The notes beneath the pieces were generated by a model. It ran no database searches, was not told where the DNA came from, and was given only the letters and a program-made list of their open reading frames with translations. A stretch of 22,461 nucleotides of DNA, from the NCBI GenBank assembly GCA_016177345.1, contig JACOVM010000108.1, positions 1-22,461 of the forward strand, read 5' to 3'. The DNA is from Candidatus Woesearchaeota archaeon (GTDB lineage: Archaea > Nanobdellota > Nanobdellia > Woesearchaeales > UBA12501). Numbering within the stretch: position 1 is the stretch's first letter; each line of letters starts with the position of its first letter. This document shows, in pieces, positions 1 to 8,156 of the stretch. A program made the position numbers and the translations under genes.

Positions 1-18
1 AGGAAGGGAACTGCACTG
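1..18 (+). repeat. 3' end of structured repeat, copy D (truncated by window edge)
   Basis: Positions 2-18 match the right arm of the terminal hairpin of repeat copy B (12408-12424) at 16 of 17 positions. The left arm and the rest of the element would lie upstream of the window. The orientation is the same as for copies A, B and C. The assignment rests on 17 nt only, but this arm is family-specific and appears nowhere else in the window except at the repeats. Confidence 0.6.
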
Positions 19-174
19 TGTGGGAAAAAATAAAGTTTTCAGAGAAAACCACAGCGGCGCCAAAAATCTGTGTTTTTTAGTCAAAATCAACGATTTTACG
101 ACTAAGAATGAAGAAAGGTTTTCTACAGGACCAGGTAATTATCAAAAGCCCATAACCACCTATCCAGAGGGATC
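19..174. other. Intergenic region downstream of the GT-B gene, with a hairpin at 78-104
   Basis: This stretch separates repeat copy D from the stop codon of the minus-strand transferase gene. It holds one good inverted repeat: TAGTC and AAAATC (78-88) pair with GATTTT and GACTA (92-97, 100-104), giving 11 pairs, a 3-nt loop and a 2-nt bulge. On the minus strand the A-rich stretch at 24-34 becomes a T-rich run that could serve as an archaeal transcription terminator. I see no convincing gene. Confidence 0.4.
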
Positions 175-2103
175 CTATATAGTACATGTAGTACTTGTTT
201 TTCTAGCTTTTCGCTTGAGCATCAAATCAACGACCCGCTGCCCAGCTTGCCCATCTTGATTAAAGGCTTCTTTTTTGACCCATGCACTTTGCGCATGAAG
301 ATACTCCTGGTGATGCGCACCATCCAATGCCTCCCGGATGTGATGCTGAAGCTCTTGCGAAGTCCGAGCAATGCGGCATCCACTCTGGAGGTATTGGCTC
401 GTTCGTGCAATGTCCATGGAAAAGAGATATGCGCAAATGAGCGGCTTTTCAAATAGCATCGCTTCAATGCCTACCGTCGAATCTCTCTGGATAACAATAT
501 CAGAGACGAAAAGCAGAAGGAATATATCCTGCGTATACACTTTTATATCAAGGCCGGCCTTTCTTGCAAGTTCCTCATACTCCTGGTGGCCTAAATCCCT
601 GGGGTGGAGCTTGAGAGCAATCTGGCAATCCTTATGGTCTGGAATAGCATCAAATATACTTCGCGCAAGAAACAACCTGTCTTTGGAGGGCTGGGTGAGA
701 ATGAGAATTATCTTTTTCGATGGGTCAAGCCCAAGCTCAACACAGACCTTGTTCCTGTCGAGCGTGTCCTTGAGCTGCTTGATAATATCATACCTCGGCT
801 GCCCAGTGATGGTAATGCTCTTTTCCGGATAGTTTCCCTCGTTGATGAGCACGGCTCTTGTGTTCTCTCCGTACACCGCTGTTTTGTTCGGCACAGGGCA
901 GAACGGGGCACTGATATCAAGATTGTTGCTAACCTCACCCTTAAGATGTACATATTCAAAGGCAAGAGGAGAGATGGCTCCGTGCTGGAGCCCAACAACA
1001 TTCTTGTTGCACATACGCCCAGCGGCGATCGCCGCCCTTCCACTAACTCCGGTCTCGTCGATAATAAGAATGCTTTTTGGATCAAGGGTGTTGATCATAT
1101 CAGTAAACGCCCCTATCCAAAGAGCAGTCTCAGCAACCTTGTGCTTGAAGATAAAATCGAATCGCCTTTCGATAAGAGGCCAGATCGGAATTCCGCCATA
1201 CACGAATGATTTTGCGATGCCTGCCTTGAGCCGCAAGTATTCCTGGAATGCCTTTTTCTGGAATTCATTTGCTTCCTTGAATCGCTTTCTGCTCATAAAA
1301 TATTCAGAGGGTATTCCTCTTGTTAATCCAATCGTCTTGATTCCTAATGTACGGGTAAAATCCCTATCTGTATAAGCATATGATATACTATTCTTCTCAA
1401 GAAGGTCAATAATAGGCTTGAGCATCTGGTCGCTCATCTCCTTTTGCGCCTTACGCTCTGCCCTGAGCTGTGCTGTGAGGCCGACAAGGAGAATATCAGC
1501 TTTTTGTGGAATCCTATGCATGAAAAGGCGAGAAACAGCATGCCGAAATGCATACTTCTTATATTTAAGGAATTCAAAGATATATGGCTTGGACCTCCTC
1601 ACGAATGACCTCGCCTTTTTTTTCTTGACAATGGATATCTCCTTCGTTATGCAGTAGTGGGCTGCGATATCTGAAAATGCAGAGCCGTCATCGAGAAGGT
1701 ACACGGTAGAAGGGCTCTCTTTTTTGATGATCGTGTCAACGATATGCAGATTCAATGCGATGTCTTGTATCGTCATGCGATGGAGCTCATGGTAAAACAG
1801 CCAGAAATCAATGAACCACCATATGCTGACTCCCTGGTACGTGAAGACCTCTTTGAAGTTCTTTCCCTGATTGAGCGGCTTGCAGGACCATTCCTTAAGC
1901 CATTTCATCGCTTTGCTGTACGCCTCATAAAGAGAGTCGTCATCAACAATATCATTTCGGCAGAGATGAATGCCTGGCTCTTCTTGCCTTTCTTTCGCTG
2001 GAGAATTGTCCAAGTAAATGATCCTTGTTCCTGGGGGGAGGTCGCCAAGGAGCCGAAGATCTTCAGAAGTATTGACGAATGCAAGCGTGCTCATGGTCAG
2101 CAT
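175..2103 (-). CDS. GT-B-fold surface polysaccharide transferase (glycosyl- or glycerophosphotransferase-like)
   Basis: Large protein of about 642 residues. The C-terminal third has the layout of GT-B enzymes that act on surface glycans: a beta strand followed by TQPSKDR, then LKLHPRD, then VIQRDSTVGIEAMLFEKPLI, where the Ser-Thr-Val-Gly-Glu segment is the usual nucleotide-donor site. This pattern is shared by CDP-glycerol glycerophosphotransferases, KpsC/KpsS-like capsule proteins and UDP-GlcNAc 2-epimerase-like folds. No signal peptide or membrane segment is evident, so a cytoplasmic or membrane-face role is inferred. The gene follows the carbamoyltransferase stop codon by a few bases and is probably cotranscribed. 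The start is uncertain: an ATG at 2103 or 2094 is possible (a TTG at 2115 would overlap the upstream gene), and none has a clear ribosome binding site. The exact donor and acceptor cannot be told. Confidence 0.7.
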   Translation of the reverse strand: MLTMSTLAFVNTSEDLRLLGDLPPGTRIIYLDNSPAKERQEEPGIHLCRNDIVDDDSLYEAYSKAMKWLKEWSCKPLNQGKNFKEVFTYQGVSIWWFIDFWLFYHELHRMTIQDIALNLHIVDTIIKKESPSTVYLLDDGSAFSDIAAHYCITKEISIVKKKKARSFVRRSKPYIFEFLKYKKYAFRHAVSRLFMHRIPQKADILLVGLTAQLRAERKAQKEMSDQMLKPIIDLLEKNSISYAYTDRDFTRTLGIKTIGLTRGIPSEYFMSRKRFKEANEFQKKAFQEYLRLKAGIAKSFVYGGIPIWPLIERRFDFIFKHKVAETALWIGAFTDMINTLDPKSILIIDETGVSGRAAIAAGRMCNKNVVGLQHGAISPLAFEYVHLKGEVSNNLDISAPFCPVPNKTAVYGENTRAVLINEGNYPEKSITITGQPRYDIIKQLKDTLDRNKVCVELGLDPSKKIILILTQPSKDRLFLARSIFDAIPDHKDCQIALKLHPRDLGHQEYEELARKAGLDIKVYTQDIFLLLFVSDIVIQRDSTVGIEAMLFEKPLICAYLFSMDIARTSQYLQSGCRIARTSQELQHHIREALDGAHHQEYLHAQSAWVKKEAFNQDGQAGQRVVDLMLKRKARKTSTTCTI

Positions 2104-2108
2104 CGTGG

Positions 2109-4331
2109 TCAGCAAAGACCGTTATATTTGAATGCAGGAAAGGCTGATAGGGTGTCAAGGAAGCTTCGTGATGCATTGTCGTAAATCACGTACATCTTAT
2201 TTCCAATGCCGCGCCCTCGCAAAACCGACTCGATATCAAAGTTGTACTCCCAGGAGGAAACAAGCAAGGCATCATAGGGAATTGAGCTGATCTGGTCCAT
2301 CTTATATTCAGGATAGGGGACAGTCGCCGCAGCGTCACGGTCATACTTGCTGTCGAAATTGATGAATCCAACAATATTGAGATCGCCAAATTGATTAATA
2401 ACTTTTGGAAGAAGCGCGGTATGATCCTTAGTCCCGATGATGAGGATCTTCGCCTTCTCTTCTACCCACTTGTTCGTCATTTTTTCCAGTTCGTATTTCG
2501 ATCGGTATTTCGTATGCCACTCCGCAATCTTGTTCGCCTCTTCAAGGAAGGTTTCCTTCTCCTGCTCATTATATCCTGGAAAAAGCCGTACGAGAAGGTC
2601 TTGGCGCCGCTTGGCAAGCCTTTCGATTCGCTCCCGTTCCATCAGGGGAAGCACGCTGTCCTTGTTGACATCAGCAAAATCAATCATATGCCCCCCGATG
2701 GCTAAGGCATCCATATTGTTCTTCATGAAACAGATAAGGGCATCTTCCGGTGTCTCCACCATAGGTTCTCCGGCGTCATTGAACGATGTATTTAATAGGC
2801 AGGGCACTCCAGTCAACCGGCCGAATTCCTTGACGAGATCATAATAGATTCCATTGTCTTCTCTCGTCACGGTCTGGACCCGTGCTGTATTGTCGACGTG
2901 CGTAATCGCTGGAACTACCTCTGGCTTTTTGACATTGGCAATGAGAAGCATGTAGGGCGATTCGCAATCGAGATCAAAATATTCGCTTGAGTGTTCGAGG
3001 AGTATAGAGGGCGCAAATGGCCGGAATGATTCACGATGCTTTACTCTCGAATTGAGAATATCTTTCATGTCCTTTCGGCGTGGGTCTGCGAGGATGCTGC
3101 GGTGCCCGAGAGCTCGAGGACCATATTCGCTTCTGCCCTGGTGCCAACCAACAATTTTTCCTTCTGCAATGAGGCCAGCAACCCTGGCCAAGTCTAATGG
3201 CTTGAACGGAATTCCATGGCTGCTAAGCATGTTACGAACGTATGCATCGTCATATTCTATGCCGGTGTACGCGTTGTTGAATACCACATTTTTGTGATTG
3301 GTAATTCCAAGCTCCTTTGCATTGTAATACCCCCAGATGGCAAGGCCAAAGGGAATGCCTGCATCAGAGCAGGCAGGAAAGATGAAGATCTTCTCAAAAT
3401 CGGTATTGTCAAGGATGATCTTGTTCGATACCGAATTGAGGCCGACCCCGCCCGCAATGCATATGTTCTTCATCCCTGTCTTGCCATACAGCTCTTTTGC
3501 CAAATGCACAAGAACCTTCTCTGTCGTATCCTGAATGTCATATGCAACGCGAGAAAAATATGGGTCGAGCAGGTCGTTCTTGCTCATGCTCTTCTTGTAT
3601 TCCTGCTTAAGTGGATTGATCCGCTGATTATACTTGTGGCCTAAGACATCAGAGTACGGCATCCTTCTTATAAATGTAGAAAAATCATTTCTAATACCCC
3701 TTAATTCAGGGGTTATGTTTAATACCTTTGGGTGTTCTTGGCCGTATGGAGCAAGCCCCATCGTTTTTCCCTCCCCCCCTGTTCCGAGTTGAAGGATGAG
3801 CTTCGTCACAGCGGTATAACATGCGCCGATTCCGTGGCAGCGATGCTGTTCCATCAATATAATATCTTTTTTTACTCCCTTAAAGAATGATGTGGTTTCC
3901 ATGTCGGAGCCATTTCCATCAACGATCATGATGGCAGCATCGTCAAACCCGCTAGCGTAGAACGTCGAGGCTGCATGGGCCATGTGATGGCTGATAACTT
4001 TTACCTTTCGGGGGTCAATATCAAATTTCATCTTAAGGTAATCATAATCACTAGCATTGTATGCCGGCCCGGAATTAAACCATCGCTTGACACGGATGTG
4101 GTCTGCAATGAGGAGGTCGATTTGGCCCATCGAGTCTAGCCCAAAATAGTCAAGGCATGCCCCAATGGATAACACAGGAAAAACATAGGGGTATTTTATG
4201 CGGATCAGGCGCTCTTCAGAGATGGCAAAATAGTCTAGAATAGTTCCATCCGTTGATGCTTTGACGATACATGCACCAGAGTCATGATTTGAATAGCTCT
4301 GCACGCCAAGGATGTATTTTACCTTGTTCAT
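2109..4331 (-). CDS. Carbamoyltransferase, NodU/TobZ/CmcH family, with extra C-terminal Rossmann-like domain
   Basis: Predicted to move a carbamoyl group from carbamoyl phosphate (via carbamoyl-adenylate) to a hydroxyl of a sugar or other small molecule. The N-terminal ASKHA-type domain carries the metal-binding HHMAHA motif (residues 115-120), VDGNGSD (137-143) and AGGVGLNS (293-300). The family C-terminal domain shows GRSEYGPRALGHRS (399-412) and FRPFAPSIL. Residues 1-570 cover the usual family length. About 170 further residues follow, and from 627 on these look like a Rossmann fold (KILIIGTKDHTALLP, then IVGFINFD, then YDALLVSSW), as in the N-terminal domains of sugar-nucleotide dehydratases. 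The ATG at 4331 is preferred over one at 4385 because a TATA box lies 26 nt upstream. The downstream GT-B gene suggests that the substrate is a surface glycan precursor. Confidence 0.9.
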   Translation of the reverse strand: MNKVKYILGVQSYSNHDSGACIVKASTDGTILDYFAISEERLIRIKYPYVFPVLSIGACLDYFGLDSMGQIDLLIADHIRVKRWFNSGPAYNASDYDYLKMKFDIDPRKVKVISHHMAHAASTFYASGFDDAAIMIVDGNGSDMETTSFFKGVKKDIILMEQHRCHGIGACYTAVTKLILQLGTGGEGKTMGLAPYGQEHPKVLNITPELRGIRNDFSTFIRRMPYSDVLGHKYNQRINPLKQEYKKSMSKNDLLDPYFSRVAYDIQDTTEKVLVHLAKELYGKTGMKNICIAGGVGLNSVSNKIILDNTDFEKIFIFPACSDAGIPFGLAIWGYYNAKELGITNHKNVVFNNAYTGIEYDDAYVRNMLSSHGIPFKPLDLARVAGLIAEGKIVGWHQGRSEYGPRALGHRSILADPRRKDMKDILNSRVKHRESFRPFAPSILLEHSSEYFDLDCESPYMLLIANVKKPEVVPAITHVDNTARVQTVTREDNGIYYDLVKEFGRLTGVPCLLNTSFNDAGEPMVETPEDALICFMKNNMDALAIGGHMIDFADVNKDSVLPLMERERIERLAKRRQDLLVRLFPGYNEQEKETFLEEANKIAEWHTKYRSKYELEKMTNKWVEEKAKILIIGTKDHTALLPKVINQFGDLNIVGFINFDSKYDRDAAATVPYPEYKMDQISSIPYDALLVSSWEYNFDIESVLRGRGIGNKMYVIYDNASRSFLDTLSAFPAFKYNGLC

Positions 4332-4352
4332 AAGCGCAAGAAAAAGCCAATT

Positions 4353-4362
4353 ACATATAAAG
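4353..4362 (-). promoter_or_regulatory. TATA box for the carbamoyltransferase/GT-B operon
   Basis: On the minus strand this reads CTTTATATGT, centred about 26 nt before the ATG at 4331. Archaeal transcription starts about 25 nt downstream of the TATA box, so the transcript would begin at or next to the start codon (leaderless). This decides the start of the gene. Confidence 0.6.
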
Positions 4363-4424
4363 TTTTGCCCCGTGAATAGGGCCATTTCTGGTTCTATAAT
4401 CCACTTAATCCCTATCTGGCCTAT

Positions 4425-5915
4425 CTATTTTCGAGCTATAGCTTCTTTGAGGAATCTCATATCCTCCCTTGTCATAATTCGGAACAAGAACAGTAAGGGG
4501 ACGTACAAGAGAAGGCCAAGAGTGGCGATGACTGCAAGGCTGATGATACCATGGATCGGAAATACCCCCCCTAAAAACAGGAGGAAAAAGGAGAAAAGCA
4601 CTCCTACTAAAGTATGCTTTGCCACTAGACGAAGTGAGATTTTTGCACCAGCATACTCCTTAATTTTAAGAAGGGTGAGGCCGAGTATAATAATGTACCC
4701 CAGCACTGTTGTAAAGGCAGCCCCAACCATCCCATATGCTGGAACCACAAAGAAATTACAAAAGACATTCACCCCTGCAGCAAGCAGGACGATCTTCGCG
4801 ATTACTTTTGGCTTTCCAATCCCGGAAAGGATAGTTATGTTTATGGTCGCTATTGCAAAAAGGATGGCACCAAGGGAAAGGATGATGAGCGGTACAGAAG
4901 CGTCAAGGTAAGCGCCGCCGAAGAGAAAGGAAAGGATCTGTCTTGCGAAAGCGGCAGTGACAATAGCAAGGAACACCATGATAATAAGGGTGTACTTGTA
5001 CAAAAGCTCTGTCCCAACCTGAAGTTTCACCTTCTCTTTAAGTTCCCAAAGTTCAGATGAAAGGGGAAGGATTATTGCTGTAATCGCTCCAGGAAGATAG
5101 AGGAGCAGGTTCGCTGTTGGGTAGGCTGCTTGATAGAGGCCGACTTCCTCCAGGGTGCGAAAATAGGTGAGCATCAACGTATCTGTATATACTAGGATGT
5201 TTCCTCCAGCCATGCTGACCATCATAGGAATGCCAAATAAAAAAATTCTCCGAAGAAGTTCTTTCGAGAGATCCATCTTTGTTGAAAAAAAAGAAGGGAA
5301 CACGCGCAAAAAGAATGGAATCAAAACCAGGGGCAGGAGGATGAATGCGCCAAGGTAAGCAATGGATGGTCCAATAATCGATTTTCCAAGGACGTGGAAA
5401 CTGATGCCGAGAAGCACGAGGACAAAAAACATCTTCATGCTATCGACGAACGCAAAATACTTCAATTGCTGAAACCCGACAAACACTGAGCTAAGAAGTG
5501 TGACGATCGGGCGAAGCCAGAACATGACTGCAAGCAAGATGATTGGAGTTACTGCTGATACCGAGTGGAAGTAAGATACTGCGAGCTGTTTTGCAAAAAC
5601 TATTGCAACTATTGAGACAATCCCAAATATGGCGAGTTGCAGGGCAATCGTGATGGTTATGAGCCCTTTTATTTTTCCAAATTCTTTATGCACAATATAC
5701 TCTGGGATAAGTTTCTGAACAGCCTCGGTCATGCCAAGGTGCCCGAAAATGGTGAAGAAAGTGAACAGCGAAAAGATTGCATAAAAAAGCCCATACTCCG
5801 CCGTCGTCAGGCTCCTTGCTATAAGGAGGCGAACAACATACCCGAGGCCTGCTGCAATGACGGAGAACAAAAAAATGTAAGTGGTTCCAAAAACGACTTT
5901 TCTTACCAGGCTCAT
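4425..5915 (-). CDS. Wzx/RfbX-type polysaccharide flippase (MOP superfamily)
   Basis: Integral membrane protein of about 496 residues with some 12-14 hydrophobic segments along its whole length. The N-terminus VRKVVFGTTYIFLFSVIAAG followed by LIARSLTTAEYGLFYAIFSL is the hallmark of oligosaccharide-lipid flippases: the Leu-Thr-Ala-Glu-Tyr-Gly stretch after the first helix is highly typical. The mid-protein segment GIPMMVSMAGGNILVYTDTLML starts the second half of the MOP fold. It probably moves lipid-linked glycan across the cytoplasmic membrane. The start at 5915 is chosen because a TATA box lies 27 nt upstream. An in-frame extension to 5999 would run through the TATA box. It lies behind its own promoter, next to the carbamoyltransferase operon on the same strand. 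Confidence 0.9.
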   Translation of the reverse strand: MSLVRKVVFGTTYIFLFSVIAAGLGYVVRLLIARSLTTAEYGLFYAIFSLFTFFTIFGHLGMTEAVQKLIPEYIVHKEFGKIKGLITITIALQLAIFGIVSIVAIVFAKQLAVSYFHSVSAVTPIILLAVMFWLRPIVTLLSSVFVGFQQLKYFAFVDSMKMFFVLVLLGISFHVLGKSIIGPSIAYLGAFILLPLVLIPFFLRVFPSFFSTKMDLSKELLRRIFLFGIPMMVSMAGGNILVYTDTLMLTYFRTLEEVGLYQAAYPTANLLLYLPGAITAIILPLSSELWELKEKVKLQVGTELLYKYTLIIMVFLAIVTAAFARQILSFLFGGAYLDASVPLIILSLGAILFAIATINITILSGIGKPKVIAKIVLLAAGVNVFCNFFVVPAYGMVGAAFTTVLGYIIILGLTLLKIKEYAGAKISLRLVAKHTLVGVLFSFFLLFLGGVFPIHGIISLAVIATLGLLLYVPLLFLFRIMTREDMRFLKEAIARK

Positions 5916-5937
5916 GGATCTTCGATACCTTAAAGGG

Positions 5938-5946
5938 TATATAAAA
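5938..5946 (-). promoter_or_regulatory. TATA box for the flippase gene
   Basis: The minus strand reads TTTTATATA, a near-consensus archaeal TATA box centred 27 nt upstream of the ATG at 5915, predicting a leaderless mRNA. Confidence 0.65.
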
Positions 5947-5992
5947 CCAACGATTTTTCTGCTATGGGCGTTGTTGCGTTCTGTGCTAATTC

Positions 5993-6043
5993 GTATCAAG
6001 AATATGTATCAATATAAGGATGTGTATCAATAATACATATCAA
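5993..6043. repeat. Four direct copies of (G/A)TATCAA with 13-18-13 spacing
   Basis: GTATCAA occurs at 5993-5999, 6006-6012 and 6024-6030, and ATATCAA at 6037-6043. Start-to-start distances are 13, 18 and 13 nt, a symmetric arrangement. The array sits between the divergent promoters of the flippase and the metallo-hydrolase genes, where a regulator acting on both could bind. The function is inference. The region is AT-rich, which raises the chance of coincidental repeats. Confidence 0.45.
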
Positions 6044-6055
6044 TAAATAGGTAAC

Positions 6056-6063
6056 TTTTTATA
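6056..6063 (+). promoter_or_regulatory. TATA box for the metallo-hydrolase/SDR operon
   Basis: TTTTTATA is centred about 26 nt before the ATG at 6086, again fitting leaderless transcription. Confidence 0.55.
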
Positions 6064-6085
6064 ACGGTAATGCTGCCCAAAACAC

Positions 6086-6883
6086 ATGCCACTACTCACC
6101 TTCCTTGGCACAGGCCACGGCATGCCCAAGAGATCATCATGCTCTTCTATCTTTATAGAGGATAGCGAAGCTAGCAGCGTAAACCTGTTGCTGGATACGG
6201 GGGGAGGCCATGATATCCTTTGCCAATTTGCAAAAGCAGAGAAGGACCCGTGTATTGTCCAAAACATCTTCATTAGCCACTACGACAGCGACCACATTTT
6301 AGGAATCGTTCCTCTAATGAGGGCATTTTCTCGTGGCTCACCAAAAGAACGGCGAATCTTCTGCTCTGCAGAAGTGAAACGCGCCATTGATTCCCTGTTT
6401 TTGTACGTCGCAAAAAAGCGCTATGATGACGTCAAACAACATCTCCAGTTTGTCATTATTAAAGATAGGATGGACTACGGCCTTCAGCGCTGGAAGCTCA
6501 CCTTCTTTGACGTCAAGAGCACAGGAACACCGCAATTTGGCTGCAAAATCCTCTTTTCGGACAAGAAGAAGCTTTCATTTTTAGGCGATGAGCCATTGCA
6601 GGATCATTACCTTCCCATCGTCAAAGAATCAGATATCCTTATCCATAACGCATTTTGCTTAGAAAAAGATAAAGAAACGTTCAAGCCAAAAGAAAAAGGC
6701 CATAGCACTGTCCAAGAAGCTGCGCAGAATGCAGAAAAAGCACACGCAAGACATCTTGTTCTTTTCCACATGGAGGATGACACGCTCAAGACGCGAAAAA
6801 AAGAATATCTTGCTGAAGTGAAAAAATATTTTTCTGGAGAAGCAACCGTGCCTGTTGATGGAGACACCCTGGTGATTTCGTGA
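6086..6883 (+). CDS. Divergent metallo-beta-lactamase-fold hydrolase (RNase Z-like branch)
   Basis: 265 residues. The order of motifs is that of the RNase Z/arylsulfatase branch: FLGTGHGMP at the N-terminus, LLLDTGGG (35-41), the metal-site segment SHYDSDH (64-70), SFLGDEP (164-170), SDILIHNAF (182-190), GHST (205-208) and LVLFH (224-228). Two normal metal ligands look replaced. The second His of the HxHxDH motif is Asp67 (HxDxDH), and the motif-III His is Lys144 (VKSTGTPQFG). His65, Asp69, His70, Asp168 and His228 are kept. The metal content, and hence the activity, may be altered. This could be a non-tRNA phosphodiesterase or a non-canonical enzyme. Its stop codon overlaps the GTG of the next gene, so the two are translationally coupled. 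The substrate is unknown. Confidence 0.8.
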   Translation: MPLLTFLGTGHGMPKRSSCSSIFIEDSEASSVNLLLDTGGGHDILCQFAKAEKDPCIVQNIFISHYDSDHILGIVPLMRAFSRGSPKERRIFCSAEVKRAIDSLFLYVAKKRYDDVKQHLQFVIIKDRMDYGLQRWKLTFFDVKSTGTPQFGCKILFSDKKKLSFLGDEPLQDHYLPIVKESDILIHNAFCLEKDKETFKPKEKGHSTVQEAAQNAEKAHARHLVLFHMEDDTLKTRKKEYLAEVKKYFSGEATVPVDGDTLVIS

Positions 6884-7701
6884 CGCATCAAAAAGAAGGG
6901 CAAGCAGAAGAGCACGTAGGACAAAAAAAAGGAACAACACCAAGAAAAGCTACAGTGGTTGGAAAGATTGCGGCGATAACTGGTGCGACAAAAGGCCTGG
7001 GCTTGGCACTGGCAAAGGCTCTTGCAGCAGAGGGATGGGGCCTCTCAGTTGGCGGTAGGAATGAGCAAGATCTTAACGATGCAAGAAAGCACATTCTTGA
7101 ATCAGGAAAAGAAAATGGGCGAAAAGAGAAAGAAGAAAAAAATCATAATATCCTCACTGTGATGATGAACGTTAAAAAACAGGCAGACTGCAACAGGTTT
7201 ATCAAAGAAACAGCAAGCCACTTCGGAAAGATTGATCTCCTGGTGAACAATGCTGGAATTTGGGATATGACAGATGTTGAAAATATAACTGGACAACACC
7301 TGAAGGATCTGTTTCAAACAAACACCTTCGGCCCGATGTATTGTGCAAGTGCCGCCATTCGAGTCATGAAAAAACAAGGCTGCGGGCACATCCTCAACAT
7401 TGGATCTACTGCAGGAGTCAAATCAAAACCAGACCTTCTTGCCTACTGCGGTTCAAAGTTTGCGATAACTGGCATGACCGGGAGCTTATTTGAAAAACTC
7501 CAAGGTACTGGCATTCGCATCTCGTTATTCTCTCCTGGGGGAATGAAGACACAATTATTCAGAAAAACACCTTCCATGATGAAAAACGATTTTATGGACC
7601 CCGCATTTGCTGCACAAAAAATTCTGGAACACATCAACAATCCAAACGATAGCTGGCATGTCATACTTTACCGGGATGGAAGAATTGAGAGAATGGGGTA
7701 A
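6880..7701 (+). CDS. Short-chain dehydrogenase/reductase (SDR family)
   Basis: Classical SDR with the cofactor motif TGATKGLG (34-41), NNAG (123-126), the catalytic Ser176 in NIGSTAG and the pair Tyr189/Lys193 in YCGSK. The Gly-Arg pair after the second strand (VGGRN) suggests a preference for NADP(H); that is inference. The predicted start is the GTG at 6880, whose GTGA overlaps the stop of the metallo-hydrolase. This gives a charged 26-residue N-terminal extension absent from most SDRs. A second GTG just before Val-Gly-Lys-Ile would give a standard-length protein. The C-terminal segment after Ser-Pro-Gly-Gly (217-220) is short. The substrate is unknown. Confidence 0.85.
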   Translation: MTHQKEGQAEEHVGQKKGTTPRKATVVGKIAAITGATKGLGLALAKALAAEGWGLSVGGRNEQDLNDARKHILESGKENGRKEKEEKNHNILTVMMNVKKQADCNRFIKETASHFGKIDLLVNNAGIWDMTDVENITGQHLKDLFQTNTFGPMYCASAAIRVMKKQGCGHILNIGSTAGVKSKPDLLAYCGSKFAITGMTGSLFEKLQGTGIRISLFSPGGMKTQLFRKTPSMMKNDFMDPAFAAQKILEHINNPNDSWHVILYRDGRIERMG

Positions 7702-7745
7702 GGTTGGCTAAAGATTCCAGACAAAGCTCACCCCCCATCGCAACC

Positions 7746-7754
7746 TTTATAAAT
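7746..7754 (+). promoter_or_regulatory. TATA box for the L21e-RpoF-DUF655 operon
   Basis: TTTATAAAT is a consensus-like box that would start RNA near 7775 with a leader of about 50 nt. A weaker box, TAGTTATATC (7796-7805), lies 25 nt before the ATG and could give a leaderless RNA instead. A Shine-Dalgarno-like AGGTGA at 7815-7820 favours the leadered form. Confidence 0.5.
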
Positions 7755-7826
7755 CCCTCCCTTCTCCTAAACAGGATTAGCATAAGAATCGTAATAGTTA
7801 TATCTGTAGTTTATAGGTGAAGTTAT

Positions 7827-8117
7827 ATGGTTCAACGAGTAGGCGGATTTAGGAGAGATACTAGAAGGAAGTTCAAAAAGGGCATTCGACAAAAAGGCAA
7901 GATCAGCCTTACCAGGTATCTCCAACAGTTTAATAGGGGCGATCATGTTCAACTCCAGGCAGAGCCTGCCGTGCAAAAAGGAATGTACTTTCCTCCATTC
8001 CATGGAAAGGCAGGTATTATTGGAGAAAAGCAAGGGCGATGCTACAAAGTCCAAATCAAGGATGGGGGGGTTAAAAAAATCTTAATCGTGCACCCCGTAC
8101 ACCTTAAGCGATTATAA
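7827..8117 (+). CDS. rpl21e: 50S ribosomal protein L21e
   Basis: 96 residues, the family length. The N-terminus VQRVGGFRRDTRRKFKKGIR and the later YLQQFNRGDHV, FHGKAGIIGEKQGRCYKV and HPVHLKRL are diagnostic for the archaeal/eukaryotic large-subunit protein L21e, an rRNA-binding basic protein. A Shine-Dalgarno-like AGGTGA ends 6 nt before the ATG. It heads the operon with rpoF and DUF655, a conserved archaeal arrangement. A G7 tract followed by TT and A7 (about 8064-8080) lies in the coding region. The frame continues normally across it to the expected C-terminus, so it is not a frameshift. Confidence 0.97.
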   Translation: MVQRVGGFRRDTRRKFKKGIRQKGKISLTRYLQQFNRGDHVQLQAEPAVQKGMYFPPFHGKAGIIGEKQGRCYKVQIKDGGVKKILIVHPVHLKRL

Positions 8118-8142
8118 GAGCAAGAGCGTAAGAGCGATTCAC

Positions 8143-8148
8143 AAGGAG
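8143..8148 (+). promoter_or_regulatory. Shine-Dalgarno sequence of rpoF
   Basis: AAGGAG, 8 nt before the ATG at 8157. It is among the clearest ribosome binding sites in the window and fits an internal operon gene, in contrast to the leaderless first genes. Confidence 0.6.
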
Positions 8149-8156
8149 TTTATGCC

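Noticed and set aside
20..259. 79-residue plus-strand frame at the start of the window
   Set aside because: It overlaps the 3' end of the transferase gene on the other strand, and its composition does not resemble a protein family.
604..1209. 201-residue plus-strand open frame
   Set aside because: It lies wholly opposite the GT-B transferase gene, whose protein has recognisable motifs. The antisense translation shows no family likeness.
8064..8080. G7-TT-A7 run in rpl21e as a programmed frameshift site
   Set aside because: The frame stays open to the normal L21e C-terminus with the expected residues, so no frameshift is needed.
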